Part shown: piece after piece, positions 52,582 through 61,172 of the stretch | Layout: the number at the start of each line of letters is the position of its first letter | Numbering within the stretch: position 1 is the first letter of the stretch | Origin: Litoreibacter meonggei | GTDB taxonomy: Bacteria > Pseudomonadota > Alphaproteobacteria > Rhodobacterales > Rhodobacteraceae | Assembly (NCBI RefSeq): GCF_003663885.1 | Contig: NZ_RCCE01000002.1 | Span: 62,001-126,000, forward strand | Reading direction: 5' to 3' | Length of the DNA: 64,000 nt | Translations under genes and position numbers: made by a program | Notes under the pieces: model-generated | What the model was told of the DNA's origin: nothing | The model's input: the letters and a program-made list of their open reading frames with translations, nothing else | Databases searched by the model: none

Positions 52582-53526
52582 ATGACAACGCGCCATATAC
52601 TGACATTCGAGACCTATGATGACTGGGATCTTGTGCCGATGATGGCCGACTATACCATCTATAACCTGCCGCATGGTGCCGCTCTGGAGACGCTGCCGAA
52701 GGAGGCGTTCGAACTGGTCGAGGCCTTCGCGTTTAAGGGCCACGATACCTTGGGCGCGCAGACTATGGACGCTTTTCCCAAACTCGGCATGATCGCGAAT
52801 TACGGAGTCGGCTATGACACTATCGATGTTTCTTACGCCGCCTCAAAAGGTATCAAAGTGTCGAACACGCCAGACGTATTGACTGACGATGTCGCAGATT
52901 TAGCCGTTGGGATGATCATCGCAAGTTCACGCGACATGACGGGTGCGCATATGTGGGTCAGTTCTGGCAATTGGGCCAAAAACGGCGCGTACCCCGTGCA
53001 ACGTAAAGTGTCCGGAAAACGTGTTGGCATAGTGGGTCTCGGCCGGATCGGACGGTCAGTGGCAGAACGGTTGCAGCCCTTTGGTTGCGACCTTCACTAC
53101 TATTCCCGTAGTCCGAAAGAGACCCACGGCTGGACCTATCACGCCGACATTGTGGCCATGGCAGCCGCTGTCGATATCCTCGTTCTCACGCTGTCTGGCG
53201 GTCCTGAAACCGCGGGTATCGTTGGTGCGGAAGCGCTTGATGCTCTTGGACCTGAAGGGCTACTGGTGAACACTTCCCGCGGGACCACTATTAACGAGAA
53301 TGCCTTGTTGAACGCGCTTGAAGCCCGCACAATCCGGGCCGCGGCGTTAGACGTGTTTTTGAACGAACCTGAAATTGACCCTCGTTTCTTGGCACTGGAC
53401 AATGTGCTGCTACAACCGCACCAGTCGTCTGGAACTATCGAGACGCGGAAAATCATGGGGCAGCTTCAACGCGACAATCTAGCTGCCTATTTCGCAGGAA
53501 AGCCCTTGCTGACGCCAGTTGTCTGA
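52582..53526 (+). CDS. D-isomer-specific 2-hydroxyacid dehydrogenase
   Basis: 314 residues from the ATG at 52582; a frame to 52513 exists, and neither start has a clear ribosome site. NAD(P)-binding Rossmann motif GKRVGIVGLGRIGRSVAERL lies in the middle, with the catalytic Arg in LLVNTSRGTTIN, Glu in FLNEPEIDP and His in LQPHQSSGT. GhrB-like glyoxylate/hydroxypyruvate reductases have this layout. It lies tail to tail with the LacI-type gene (17 bp) and may act on an intermediate of the substrate imported by the ABC system at 54723. Confidence 0.88.
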   Translation: MTTRHILTFETYDDWDLVPMMADYTIYNLPHGAALETLPKEAFELVEAFAFKGHDTLGAQTMDAFPKLGMIANYGVGYDTIDVSYAASKGIKVSNTPDVLTDDVADLAVGMIIASSRDMTGAHMWVSSGNWAKNGAYPVQRKVSGKRVGIVGLGRIGRSVAERLQPFGCDLHYYSRSPKETHGWTYHADIVAMAAAVDILVLTLSGGPETAGIVGAEALDALGPEGLLVNTSRGTTINENALLNALEARTIRAAALDVFLNEPEIDPRFLALDNVLLQPHQSSGTIETRKIMGQLQRDNLAAYFAGKPLLTPVV

Positions 53527-53543
53527 GTGTGGTTTCTGAATAG

Positions 53544-54599
53544 CTACGTGGTCTCGCCGCTGACAAATTCGACAGGCAACACAATGTTCCGTTCAATCGG
53601 AACACCATTGATGCGAGCCAGAAGATTTCTTGCACCGGTGACCCCCATCAAACGTCGCGGAGTGCGAATGGTTGTCAATCTTTTTGGCAGCACAGACGCG
53701 AGATCGAGCGAATTGAACCCAACAACCCCCATGTCGTCGGGAATTGAGAGTCCCAAGGAATTACACGCCATCATCCCGCCAAATGCCATGTGATCATTCA
53801 GAAAACAGATGATGTCTGGTTGCTCCTCGTTGATTAGCTCGGTGGCTCCTTGGAAACCGGCAGTGAACGCGCTTTGCAAGGGCGGGCGAGAAACCGGAAC
53901 ATGATTTTGGCCAATCTGCCTATAGATATCTCGTATTCCGGCAAGCCGGGCATCGGCGCGTATATCGTGACCTTTAGGGGTGCTAACAAAAGCGGGACAC
54001 TTATACCCACGCTCGGTCGCATGCTGACCAATTGCCTGACCTGCTTTGAAATGGTCGATGCCAACACACAAGTCGATGGGATCATCCGTATGATCCCAAA
54101 TCTCCAAAACCGGGAGCGGACTGGCCTTGAGCAATGCGTAGGTTTCTGGGTGATGATCCACGCCTGTCAGTATGACGGCAGCGGGCTGCCAAGACAGCAA
54201 CCGCCGCACCCAGATCAGTTCGGCGTCTCTCGAATACTCGGTTGTGTCAATAACACTGGAATAACCGGCCTTCTCAAAGGTCTGTCGCATACCGTTCAGA
54301 ATTTCTGCAAAAACCTCGCCTGCGAAGGTTGGAAGCGAAATTCCGACGAGATTTGAGTTGGCGACAGCAAGTGAACGCGCATTGCTGTTGGGAACGTAGT
54401 TAAGCGTCCTTGCGATCTTAAGAATCTCCGCGCGCTTCTTTTCCGAGACGCCTTCCACACCGCGCAAAGCCCGTGAAACTGTCATGATGCTGACATTGGC
54501 TTTGGCAGCTACGTCTTCGATTCTCGTCGCTTTTGCGCGGGGGGGGATGCTATTTCCTAACGCCAATTCATAATTCTTATCAGCAGCATAACCGCCCAA
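53544..54599 (-). CDS. LacI-family transcriptional regulator
   Basis: Up to 351 residues. The HTH is near residues 26-50 (TRIEDVAAKANVSIMTVSRALRG) with the hinge helix around NSNARSLAVANSNLVGI. A periplasmic-binding-like effector domain follows. The first possible start is a TTG at 54599 without a ribosome site; the HTH of this family normally begins within a few residues of the start, so the true start may be an inner non-ATG codon. It is divergent from the ABC operon, with a palindromic operator in between. GntR-like sequence features suggest a sugar acid or polyol as inducer. Confidence 0.9.
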   Translation of the reverse strand: MGGYAADKNYELALGNSIPPRAKATRIEDVAAKANVSIMTVSRALRGVEGVSEKKRAEILKIARTLNYVPNSNARSLAVANSNLVGISLPTFAGEVFAEILNGMRQTFEKAGYSSVIDTTEYSRDAELIWVRRLLSWQPAAVILTGVDHHPETYALLKASPLPVLEIWDHTDDPIDLCVGIDHFKAGQAIGQHATERGYKCPAFVSTPKGHDIRADARLAGIRDIYRQIGQNHVPVSRPPLQSAFTAGFQGATELINEEQPDIICFLNDHMAFGGMMACNSLGLSIPDDMGVVGFNSLDLASVLPKRLTTIRTPRRLMGVTGARNLLARINGVPIERNIVLPVEFVSGETT

Positions 54600-54601
54600 C
54601 T

Positions 54602-54617
54602 ACGTTAACGCTAACGT
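54602..54617. promoter_or_regulatory. LacI-type palindromic operator
   Basis: ACGTTAACGCTAACGT is a 16-bp near-perfect palindrome centred on CG (7 of 8 base pairs), the usual form of LacI/GalR-family operators. It lies directly upstream of the LacI-type gene and 106 bp from the ABC ATPase start, so it could control both the divergent ABC operon and the regulator itself. Confidence 0.65.
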
Positions 54618-54722
54618 TCATTTTGCCTTTGGAGGCTTCTCGTGATGCCTTCTGTGGACGATCATGTGGAATAGCTATGGTTGGCCAGATAGACCACCAG
54701 CAGCGCTGTTTGGGAGGACGGA

Positions 54723-55805
54723 GTGCCGAAGATTACCTTCGATCAAGTAGCCAAAAGCTACGGTTCCGTTGAGGTTTTGCCGCCTTTCGATCTTGCGTTG
54801 GACGACGGCGAGTTCACCGTCCTTGTCGGACCATCCGGCTGCGGTAAATCGACGACTTTGCGCATGTTGGCCGGTCTCGAGACATTGTCTGGTGGTGAGA
54901 TATTCTTCGACGAAAAACCGATCTCCAAGCTTGAACCGAAGGATCGTGATCTTGCAATGGTGTTTCAGGATTACGCCCTCTACCCGCACATGACGATTGC
55001 CAAGAATATGTCGTTCGCGCTGCGCCTCGCGCGCGCGCCCAAGTCCGAGATTGAAGAAAAAGTGCGGCGCGTTGCTGAAATGCTAAACATTGCGCCGCTA
55101 TTGGATCGCAAACCCGCAGAGTTATCGGGTGGCCAACGTCAACGCGTCGCCATGGGCCGTGCTTTGGTCCGAGACGCTGGAACTTTTTTGTTCGATGAGC
55201 CGCTCTCCAACCTTGATGCCAAACTACGGGGCAAGATGCGGGCCGAGCTCGCGGAGATGCGCGACACGATCGATAAGAACATGGTCTATGTGACTCACGA
55301 TCAGGTCGAAGCCATGACCCTTGGCGACCGGATCGTCGTCATGAGCGACGGTTTGATCCAGCAACAAGGCACACCTGAAGAGTTGTTCAAATCCCCGGTC
55401 AACAAATTCGTAGCTGGTTTCATAGGCTCTCCGAGCATGAATTTCATTGATGGCGAGCTGGTCGACGACGACGGAAAAACTTGGGTACATGGCGACGGCT
55501 TCAAGCTGCCGCTTGATTTGGACATCAGCGCACGGATGAACGATGTGCAGACGCGCGCGGTGACCGTCGGGCTACGCCCGTCCAGCTTAACAACCGATAT
55601 ATCGCGCGGCGCGCCGATAGAGTTGAAGGTCGTGGTGTCCGAATATCTTGGCGCCCAGTCCGTACTTGTTACCCGTTGCGGCGGGGCGGATGTGCTGGTC
55701 GAAACGCAAAGCACCTCGCCGGTACGGGCGGGCTCTGTTCAGACGTTCGGCGTGCTGACAAATGAAATCATGATTTTCGACAAAGCCTCAGGCTTGAGAC
55801 TTTGA
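54723..55805 (+). CDS. ugpC: Sugar/polyol ABC transporter ATPase (UgpC type)
   Basis: 360 residues from a GTG at 54723 behind GGGAGGA. Walker A is GPSGCGKST, Q-loop VFQDYALYPHM, signature LSGGQRQRVAMGRA, Walker B FLFDEPLSNLD and switch histidine YVTHDQVEAMTLGDR. A MalK-type TOBE domain occupies the C-terminal third. It is the first gene of an operon ATPase, binding protein, two permeases, b561-like protein, under the LacI-type operator. It is clearly paralogous to the ATPase at 30914. Confidence 0.92.
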   Translation: MPKITFDQVAKSYGSVEVLPPFDLALDDGEFTVLVGPSGCGKSTTLRMLAGLETLSGGEIFFDEKPISKLEPKDRDLAMVFQDYALYPHMTIAKNMSFALRLARAPKSEIEEKVRRVAEMLNIAPLLDRKPAELSGGQRQRVAMGRALVRDAGTFLFDEPLSNLDAKLRGKMRAELAEMRDTIDKNMVYVTHDQVEAMTLGDRIVVMSDGLIQQQGTPEELFKSPVNKFVAGFIGSPSMNFIDGELVDDDGKTWVHGDGFKLPLDLDISARMNDVQTRAVTVGLRPSSLTTDISRGAPIELKVVVSEYLGAQSVLVTRCGGADVLVETQSTSPVRAGSVQTFGVLTNEIMIFDKASGLRL

Positions 55806-55834
55806 ATAAGAATGGCATCTGGGAGGATTCAATA

Positions 55835-57172
55835 ATGCTATCACTAAAAACAATTTTAACCGGGACGGCGCTTTCGCTCTCACTGGCCGGGGTCGCGGTC
55901 GCAGACGGTCATGGCGGGCCGTATGCGCCTTACGCCGGAACGACTCTTGTCATCAATGTTCCAGCACACCCGCACTACAACGCGATGATGAAAGTGCTAC
56001 CTGAGTTCACCAAAGAAACCGGCATCGAGGTGGAAGTAGATCAACTGCAATACCTCAAAATGCGTGAGCGCCAAACGCTGGAACTGACAAAAGACGAAGG
56101 CGACTACGACATGATCGCCTATGTGGTTTTCTCGAAGGCTGATTACGTCTTTGCGGACCAACTGGAAAATCTTGCCAAATATTTCATGAACCCGAAGCTG
56201 TCTGATCCAAACTATGACGCAGAAGACTTGATTGACGGCTATGTCGCCAACATCGGCGTTGCAGGTGGTAAAAAGGGTTACCTGCCGGGTCAAACCGGAT
56301 CGTTGTTCGGTATTCCATACGGCTCTGAGACATCGGTTCTAGCTTACCGCAAAGACATCTTTGAAAAGCACGGCATCGACGTTCCGCAAAACTACGACCA
56401 GCTATTGGACGCCGCTTGTAAAATTCCGGAAGTCGAAGAAGGCATGGGCGGCATGGCCTCGCGTGCAGCGTCCGGCCACCAAGCCTCGCACGCATTCTTG
56501 CTTCACCTCGCCCCGCTGGGTGGCCGCGTGTTTGATGACAATTGGAACCCGATCATCAACAACGAAGCCGGTGTGGCCGCCGCGAATGCTTTGAAAACCA
56601 TCGTTGATTGTGGCCCTGAAGGTTCGCAAACCTTTGGCCCGGCAGAAGCAGCCGCGTCTTTCAGCCAAGGCACCTCCGCGATGTTCATGGACTCGATCGC
56701 ATTTGCGGCTGGGTTCGAAGACCCAAGCAAATCCAAAGTTGCGGGTAAAGTCGGCTATGCCCTGCACCCCGAAGGTGTTCGTCGTGGTTCTCAAACCGGC
56801 GGGTTCGGCATCGCAATCCCGAAGAATGCGCAAAACAAAGAAGCGGCATTCTTGTTGATGCAGTGGCTGACATCCAAGAAGGGTGACTTGATGGCTGCGA
56901 TGAATGGCGGCAACCCGTCACGGTTCTCTACCTACCAAGATGCGGGCCTGAATGCGAAATATCCGTATTCCGCGACCTTTGGGGAAGCGCTGAAATATGC
57001 TGATCCAGACTGGCGCCCCATCATCCCGACTTGGGGCAAGATCAACGCGGATATCGGCACTACTATGAGCCAAGTTCTGACCGAAGGTCTGGACCCACAA
57101 GAAGCGCTGGACGGTGTGGCAGCGCGTGCCAAGGATATCATGTCCGAGGCTGGCTACTACACTTGGCAATAG
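55835..57172 (+). CDS. Sugar/polyol ABC substrate-binding protein
   Basis: 445 residues from the ATG at 55835, preceded by GGGAGGA; the signal peptide ends SLAGVAVADGHG. It is a family 1 binding protein (MMKVLPEFTKETGIEVEVDQLQYLKMRERQTLEL, IPYGSETSVLAYRKDIFEKHGI). It is shorter than the binding protein at 32166 and has a Sec rather than a Tat signal. The ligand is unknown; the LacI-type regulator and hydroxyacid dehydrogenase suggest a polyol or sugar acid. A stable hairpin follows the stop. Confidence 0.9.
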   Translation: MLSLKTILTGTALSLSLAGVAVADGHGGPYAPYAGTTLVINVPAHPHYNAMMKVLPEFTKETGIEVEVDQLQYLKMRERQTLELTKDEGDYDMIAYVVFSKADYVFADQLENLAKYFMNPKLSDPNYDAEDLIDGYVANIGVAGGKKGYLPGQTGSLFGIPYGSETSVLAYRKDIFEKHGIDVPQNYDQLLDAACKIPEVEEGMGGMASRAASGHQASHAFLLHLAPLGGRVFDDNWNPIINNEAGVAAANALKTIVDCGPEGSQTFGPAEAAASFSQGTSAMFMDSIAFAAGFEDPSKSKVAGKVGYALHPEGVRRGSQTGGFGIAIPKNAQNKEAAFLLMQWLTSKKGDLMAAMNGGNPSRFSTYQDAGLNAKYPYSATFGEALKYADPDWRPIIPTWGKINADIGTTMSQVLTEGLDPQEALDGVAARAKDIMSEAGYYTWQ

Positions 57173-57186
57173 TCGCCTGAGGGAAA

Positions 57187-57209
57187 GCGGTAGGCCAATG
57201 GCCTGCCGC
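57187..57209 (+). promoter_or_regulatory. Intercistronic hairpin after the binding-protein gene
   Basis: GCGGTAGGCC (57187-57196) pairs with GGCCTGCCGC (57200-57209) over 10 bp with one T-G pair and loop AAT. No T-tract follows. It sits 15 bp after the binding-protein stop and 78 bp before the permease, the same arrangement as at 33812. Confidence 0.6.
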
Positions 57210-57286
57210 AACCTCACTCTTGAAAACCCGGGAGCTGGATAGGTCTTAACCAGCCCCCTACTCACCGTCCAATTCCGGATCATCCC

Positions 57287-58201
57287 ATGCAAAGCGCGAA
57301 TGTAAATCGGCTCACGCCATACTTGTTCCTCGCCCCTGCTGCGTTGATCATGGCTGTCGCGCTGCTCTACCCGATTGGGTACATGATCTACGCGAGCTTC
57401 CTTGACTGGAACCCCAGCCAACGGATTGGTGAGGCGGATTTCGTCGGTCTGCGCAACTACGTCAACCTCTTGAGTGATGCCGCCTTCCTCGAGAGTTTCT
57501 GGGTCACCATCAAGTTCGCGGCCATCGTCGTCTCCGTGGAGATGTTTATCGGTGTCGGTCTCGCTCTCCTGCTTGACCGCAATATTCGCGGCATGAGCTT
57601 GCTCCGCACACTGTTCATCCTGCCGATGATGATCGCACCTATCGTCGTGGGTCTGATGTGGCGCTATATGTATCACCCGACCGTGGGGATCTTTAACCGG
57701 ACACTAAAGTCACTGGGCTTTGAGACTGTCCCTTGGTTGTCTGACGGGTCGTGGGCGTTTGCCTCGGTGGTTATTGCCGACGTGTGGCAGTGGACGCCGT
57801 TCATTTTCATTCTGTCATTGGCTGCCCTGCAATCTTTACCGCAATCAGCCATGGAAGCCTCTCGCATTGACGGGGCCACGGGCTGGCAGCAAATCATCCA
57901 CATCAAGCTCCCGCTGATGATGCCGGTGCTGATCGTGACGCTGCTGTTGCGCCTTATCGACGCCTTCAAAGTGCTGGAGGTTATCTTGGTCCTGACCAAT
58001 GGCGGGCCGGGTCTGTCGACCGAAATCCTGTCTCTTCGTATCTCTCGCACCGCATCCGAGTTCCGCGAGTTGGGAGAGGCCGCAGCCATGTCAAACTTCT
58101 TGCTGATCCTTCTGATGCTTCTGACCTTCGGCATGTTTTTCTACAATAAGGCCGTCGAGGTTCGTGCGGCCCGGTTACGCGCAGCGGCGGAGGAAGACTG
58201 A
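57287..58201 (+). CDS. Sugar ABC transporter permease (MalF/UgpA type)
   Basis: 304 residues with six helices (PYLFLAPAALIMAVALLYPIGYMIYASFLDW at the start). The EAA loop SAMEASRIDGATGWQQIIHIKLPLMMP is near residue 190. It shares one base (TGATG) with the next permease gene. The standard six-helix layout lacks the N-terminal extension seen in the permease at 33918. Confidence 0.92.
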   Translation: MQSANVNRLTPYLFLAPAALIMAVALLYPIGYMIYASFLDWNPSQRIGEADFVGLRNYVNLLSDAAFLESFWVTIKFAAIVVSVEMFIGVGLALLLDRNIRGMSLLRTLFILPMMIAPIVVGLMWRYMYHPTVGIFNRTLKSLGFETVPWLSDGSWAFASVVIADVWQWTPFIFILSLAALQSLPQSAMEASRIDGATGWQQIIHIKLPLMMPVLIVTLLLRLIDAFKVLEVILVLTNGGPGLSTEILSLRISRTASEFRELGEAAAMSNFLLILLMLLTFGMFFYNKAVEVRAARLRAAAEED

Positions 58202-59073
58202 TGTCGGATAAAACCTATGACAAGCAAAACCCCGCTTTCTACGCATTGTTGGTAGCCTTGGTCGTGATGGCAGTCGGGCCCATCGCGATGATGCTCATGA
58301 CGTCTTTCAAGCTGAATGTAGACATCATGTCAGACACGTCGTCGCTGATCTTCATGCCGACGTTGCGGAATTACGAGACGGCCCTGTGCGACTTTCTTTG
58401 GTACGAAGCAGCCCATGTCGACTATTGCGACAAGACATTCGGGCGGGCATTGGTCAATTCATTGATCATCTCTCTGGTATCGACGGTCCTGACATTGGTC
58501 ATAGGCTGCATGGCGGCCTATGCTCTGGTGCGCTTCCGGTTCATGGGACGCGACACGGTTTCCTTGTCTACACTGGCCATGCGTATGGTACCGCCCGCGG
58601 TATTGCTGGTGCCGGTCTTTGGCATCTGGACCTTCCAGTTTCAGATTGACGGCACGCGCGCCGGGATCATCTTAGTGTACGTGGCGATGAACCTGCCCTT
58701 CGTGATTTGGATATTGCAAAGTTTCATCGTTCAAGTGCCAATTCAGTTGGAAGAAGCTGCGCGCATGGATGGTGCAGGCCCCTTTCAGGTCTTCTTTCTT
58801 GTGGTGCTGCCTTTGATCAAACCCGGGCTTGCGGCGGCAGCGATCTTCACCTTCCGAGTGGCGTGGAACGAATTCCTGTTGGCCAATGCACTAGCGGACC
58901 GCAACTCCCGAACCGTTCCGGTAACCATCGTCAACTCGATGACCGAGTTTGACATTGATTGGGGAGTGATCATGGCAACGGGCATGTTGCTTGCCATACC
59001 ACCAATCATATTCACCTTCGTGGCGTCACGGCAGATTATCACTGGCATGACCGCTGGTGCGGTCAAAGGCTGA
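58201..59073 (+). CDS. Sugar ABC transporter permease (MalG/UgpE type)
   Basis: 290 residues with six helices, EAA loop PIQLEEAARMDGAGPFQVFFLVVLPLIKPG and the terminal MTAGAVKG typical of MalG-type proteins. A loop between helices 1 and 2 contains two cysteines (CDFLWYEAAHVDYC), unusual for the family and possibly a periplasmic disulphide. It shares its last base with the start of the b561-like gene. Confidence 0.92.
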   Translation: MSDKTYDKQNPAFYALLVALVVMAVGPIAMMLMTSFKLNVDIMSDTSSLIFMPTLRNYETALCDFLWYEAAHVDYCDKTFGRALVNSLIISLVSTVLTLVIGCMAAYALVRFRFMGRDTVSLSTLAMRMVPPAVLLVPVFGIWTFQFQIDGTRAGIILVYVAMNLPFVIWILQSFIVQVPIQLEEAARMDGAGPFQVFFLVVLPLIKPGLAAAAIFTFRVAWNEFLLANALADRNSRTVPVTIVNSMTEFDIDWGVIMATGMLLAIPPIIFTFVASRQIITGMTAGAVKG

Positions 59074-59777
59074 TGTTGGAGTGGCTGTTGGCTCCGATGG
59101 ACGCTACGCGCGTCCACGAGGTAGGTTGGCATCTCAGTTGGCATGCACGAATTATGGTTTTGGCTTGGGGCATACTGGTCCCCTTGGGCATCATTGTCGC
59201 GCGCTACTGCAAGATTTCTCCGAAACAGAATTGGCCCGAACAGCTGGACAACCGGCTTTGGTGGAACACCCATCAATTCTGCCAATACAGCGCTTGTGCG
59301 CTGACGGGTGTTGGCGCGTGGTTCATTCTCAATGCGCCACCACTGGCGGGGGGCGGCGGGATACATTGGTATCTAGGTTGGACCACGCTCGCGTTGGCTT
59401 GCGTTCAGATCGCTGGTGGCGTGCTCAGAGGGTCAAAAGGTGGTCCCACAGACTCCGCTAAGAGTGAATCTGTTCGCGGAGATCATTTTGACATGACCAC
59501 GCGGCGTTTGGTGTTTGAATTTGTCCACAAGGGAGCGGGTTATATTGTATTGGGCCTGTCATGTTTGACCATCTCTTCGGGCCTCTGGCAAGCCAACGCG
59601 CCGAAGTGGATGCTAGCAGTCATTGTCTTGTGGTGGATCACACTCATGGTCATCAGCGTTATACTACAGCGCAAGGGGCTGGCGTTCGACACCTACCAGG
59701 CGATTTGGGGACCGGACCCAAGTCTGCCCGGAAACAAGCGCAAGCCAATCGGGATTGGCATTTCGCGCAAGAAATAA
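59073..59777 (+). CDS. Cytochrome b561-domain membrane protein
   Basis: 234 residues from the ATG that overlaps the permease stop. About five to six helices carry the histidines expected of b561 haem ligands: HLSWHARIMVLAWGILVPLGIIVARY, WNTHQFCQY, GIHWYLGW and EFVHKGAGYIVLG. The helix with HA..M...G...P.G...ARY is that of the DOMON-type b561 family, which moves electrons across membranes. There is no obvious reason for such a protein in a sugar ABC operon. The overlap argues for co-translation; a link to an oxidoreductase of the pathway is inference. Confidence 0.82.
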   Translation: MLEWLLAPMDATRVHEVGWHLSWHARIMVLAWGILVPLGIIVARYCKISPKQNWPEQLDNRLWWNTHQFCQYSACALTGVGAWFILNAPPLAGGGGIHWYLGWTTLALACVQIAGGVLRGSKGGPTDSAKSESVRGDHFDMTTRRLVFEFVHKGAGYIVLGLSCLTISSGLWQANAPKWMLAVIVLWWITLMVISVILQRKGLAFDTYQAIWGPDPSLPGNKRKPIGIGISRKK

Positions 59778-59986
59778 CAATTTAGCGGTCCCTATTTCCT
59801 TCACTAAGCAAAAGTGCCGCATTGTTGAGCAAACAATAGGTGCGCACACGGGCTCACATTAGGGGCTTAGATAATTGAAAATATTCCGATAGCTACATCA
59901 CACAAACAATTGCCGTTAGACAATTCAACCGCCATTGATACCGGCGCTTTTACACGGATGCATGCTGCCGTTAGTGCGATCCAATT

Positions 59987-60072
59987 TGTCTGACGTCAGC
60001 GATTATGGGTCCATTTAGGGCTATTTGCTAAGAGAGTGTTTGTTGCTCACCGTACCACCGAGGAGTGGACGA
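59987..60072 (+). mobile_element. IS3-type left-end remnant, copy A
   Basis: About 86 bp from TGTCTGACGTCAGC to GTGGACGAT, nearly identical (three differences) to the sequence leading into the transposase start at 61173-61260. Copy A lacks the transposase coding part: a few bases after ATGA the match is lost. Confidence 0.7.
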
Positions 60073-60090
60073 TGACGAGCAGGCGCATCT

Positions 60091-60273
60091 TATGGGCCAT
60101 TCGATCGGTGCAATTCGTGGCAGACCCGTCTACGGCAGCGACTTGGACCTGCGTATCCGCGCGCTATTGCAGGAGATGATCTCGTTCGAGACGCCTACAT
60201 AGAAGCCGCGTCCAATCAAGGTGCTGCGTCGCGAAATCGATATGATCTTGAATGAAAAAGGCCACCGAACTGA
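60091..60273 (+). pseudogene. Broken coding remnant, family unknown
   Basis: A frame reads MGHSIGAIRGRPVYGSDLDL and onward for 36 codons to an in-frame TAG at 60199, then continues KPRPIKVLRREIDMILNEKG to a TGA. The second part resembles the frame at 60983 (EPTPNQLLRREIEEVLNKK), about ten identities in nineteen positions by eye. Both look like pieces of related genes of unknown type. Confidence 0.35.
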
Positions 60274-60413
60274 ATGATTCAGTGACTCGTCGCCGCGGCA
60301 GTCAAGAGACCGGTGCGGATTGTGTCAAACTCGAGAAGCCTCGTCGCGCAAAGTCTGTTAAAGACATCCGCGCTGCAAAGTGTAAAGCTAAGAAGCTCCA
60401 CATCAGCATTTGA
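60252..60413 (+). CDS. Possible small basic protein, 53 residues
   Basis: An ATG frame from 60252 (MKKATELNDSVTRRRGSQET) with a Lys/Arg-rich second half (EKPRRAKSVKDIRAAKCKAK) ends 28 bp before a strong terminator. There is no clear ribosome site and it overlaps the remnant at 60091. Similar basic small proteins occur in mobile DNA. Evidence is weak. Confidence 0.3.
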   Translation: MKKATELNDSVTRRRGSQETGADCVKLEKPRRAKSVKDIRAAKCKAKKLHISI

Positions 60414-60441
60414 ATTAGTCCAACCCTAGGATAACAATTCA

Positions 60442-60472
60442 CCCTCGGCCTGAGGGCCGAGGGTTTTTCTTT
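60442..60472 (+). terminator. Rho-independent terminator
   Basis: CCCTCGGCC (60442-60450) and GGCCGAGGG (60455-60463) form a perfect 9-bp stem with loop TGAG followed by TTTTTCTTT. On the minus strand it lies behind the lipoprotein gene ending at 60483, so it may serve both sides, though the T-tract favours plus. Confidence 0.88.
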
Positions 60473-60482
60473 GTGCAGGTAA

Positions 60483-60845
60483 TCAACTTCCAAGCAGTGC
60501 TTTGTCGTCACCCCAATTCCAATCAGCCGGTGCGCGACGAAGCACTACATCATCGCGTCTGAGCGTATCTGACTCGGCATCATAAATATATTTGCTACCC
60601 ATATTGCCGTATTCCATCACGTTACCATCGACTTCTCCAGCGACCATGAAAGTCTCAAGCCGTCTGTTGAAATCAAGCGCTGTGGTCTCAATTTGTACGT
60701 TGCCCCCTCCGATATCGGATATCTGCAAGACTAATGCCTTTCTTGGATCAGCCCACCTTCCGACGAAATTTTCCGCGTCGTCTTCTCCGCACGCAGATAG
60801 AAGGACCAGTGGTAGCGACATTAGTAGTGTTTTGAGATAGAGCAT
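60483..60845 (-). CDS. Small lipoprotein, function unknown
   Basis: 120 residues with lipoprotein signal (LKTLLMSLPLVLLSACGEDD); the lipobox LSAC has its cysteine at residue 19. The mature part of about 100 residues looks like a small beta-barrel (FVGRWADPRKALVLQISDIG, then FMVAGEVDGNVMEYGNMGSKYIYD). I do not recognise a named family. It is the only intact gene between the two IS left-end copies. A GTGCGG/CCGCAC hairpin (60879-60895) lies in its leader. Confidence 0.65.
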   Translation of the reverse strand: MLYLKTLLMSLPLVLLSACGEDDAENFVGRWADPRKALVLQISDIGGGNVQIETTALDFNRRLETFMVAGEVDGNVMEYGNMGSKYIYDAESDTLRRDDVVLRRAPADWNWGDDKALLGS

Positions 60846-60982
60846 AGTTTATTTCCGATTTCTGTATCCACAAGATGGGTGCGGTTCGTCCGCACTAACC
60901 AACTCAAGATAAAGCGATATTTTGTTAAGATTGAGTTTCCTCACTGCAGCAATCTTCGGATTTTTGGCAAAACCCCGTTTTG

Positions 60983-61153
60983 GAGCCCACGCCCAACCAA
61001 CTGCTGCGGCGTGAGATTGAAGAGGTCCTCAACAAAAAGCCCACTGGCCGGGTAAATCTTTTACTCCGTAGCCGAGGCGTTCAACTATCAGGCCGCCGCT
61101 CGCTGGCCTCCTACGATCTTCCTGATCTCATCAAGTCGATCATTTTGCGATGA
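60983..61153 (+). pseudogene. Coding remnant adjoining IS copy B
   Basis: An open frame that enters from upstream without a start and reads EPTPNQLLRREIEEVLNKKP, then TGRVNLLLRSRGVQLSGRRS and LASYDLPDLIKSIILR, ending in TGA at 61151, 20 bp before the IS end. It looks protein-coding in composition and resembles the remnant at 60091. Family not recognised. Confidence 0.35.
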
Positions 61154-61172
61154 CATCGCGATCGGCTCCGCT

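Larger units (their letters stand above)
59778..60482. other. Decayed intergenic region with mobile-element remnants
   Basis: No intact recognised gene in about 700 bp. It holds an IS left-end copy (59987-60072), a coding remnant (60091-60273), a possible 53-codon frame (60252-60413) and a strong terminator (60442-60463). A segment at 59839-59855 resembles the tRNA-Thr 3' end in part. Confidence 0.6.

Noticed and set aside
56918-57676. 252-codon minus-strand open frame
   Set aside because: It spans the end of the binding-protein gene, the intercistronic hairpin and the start of a permease; composition is unlike a protein gene.
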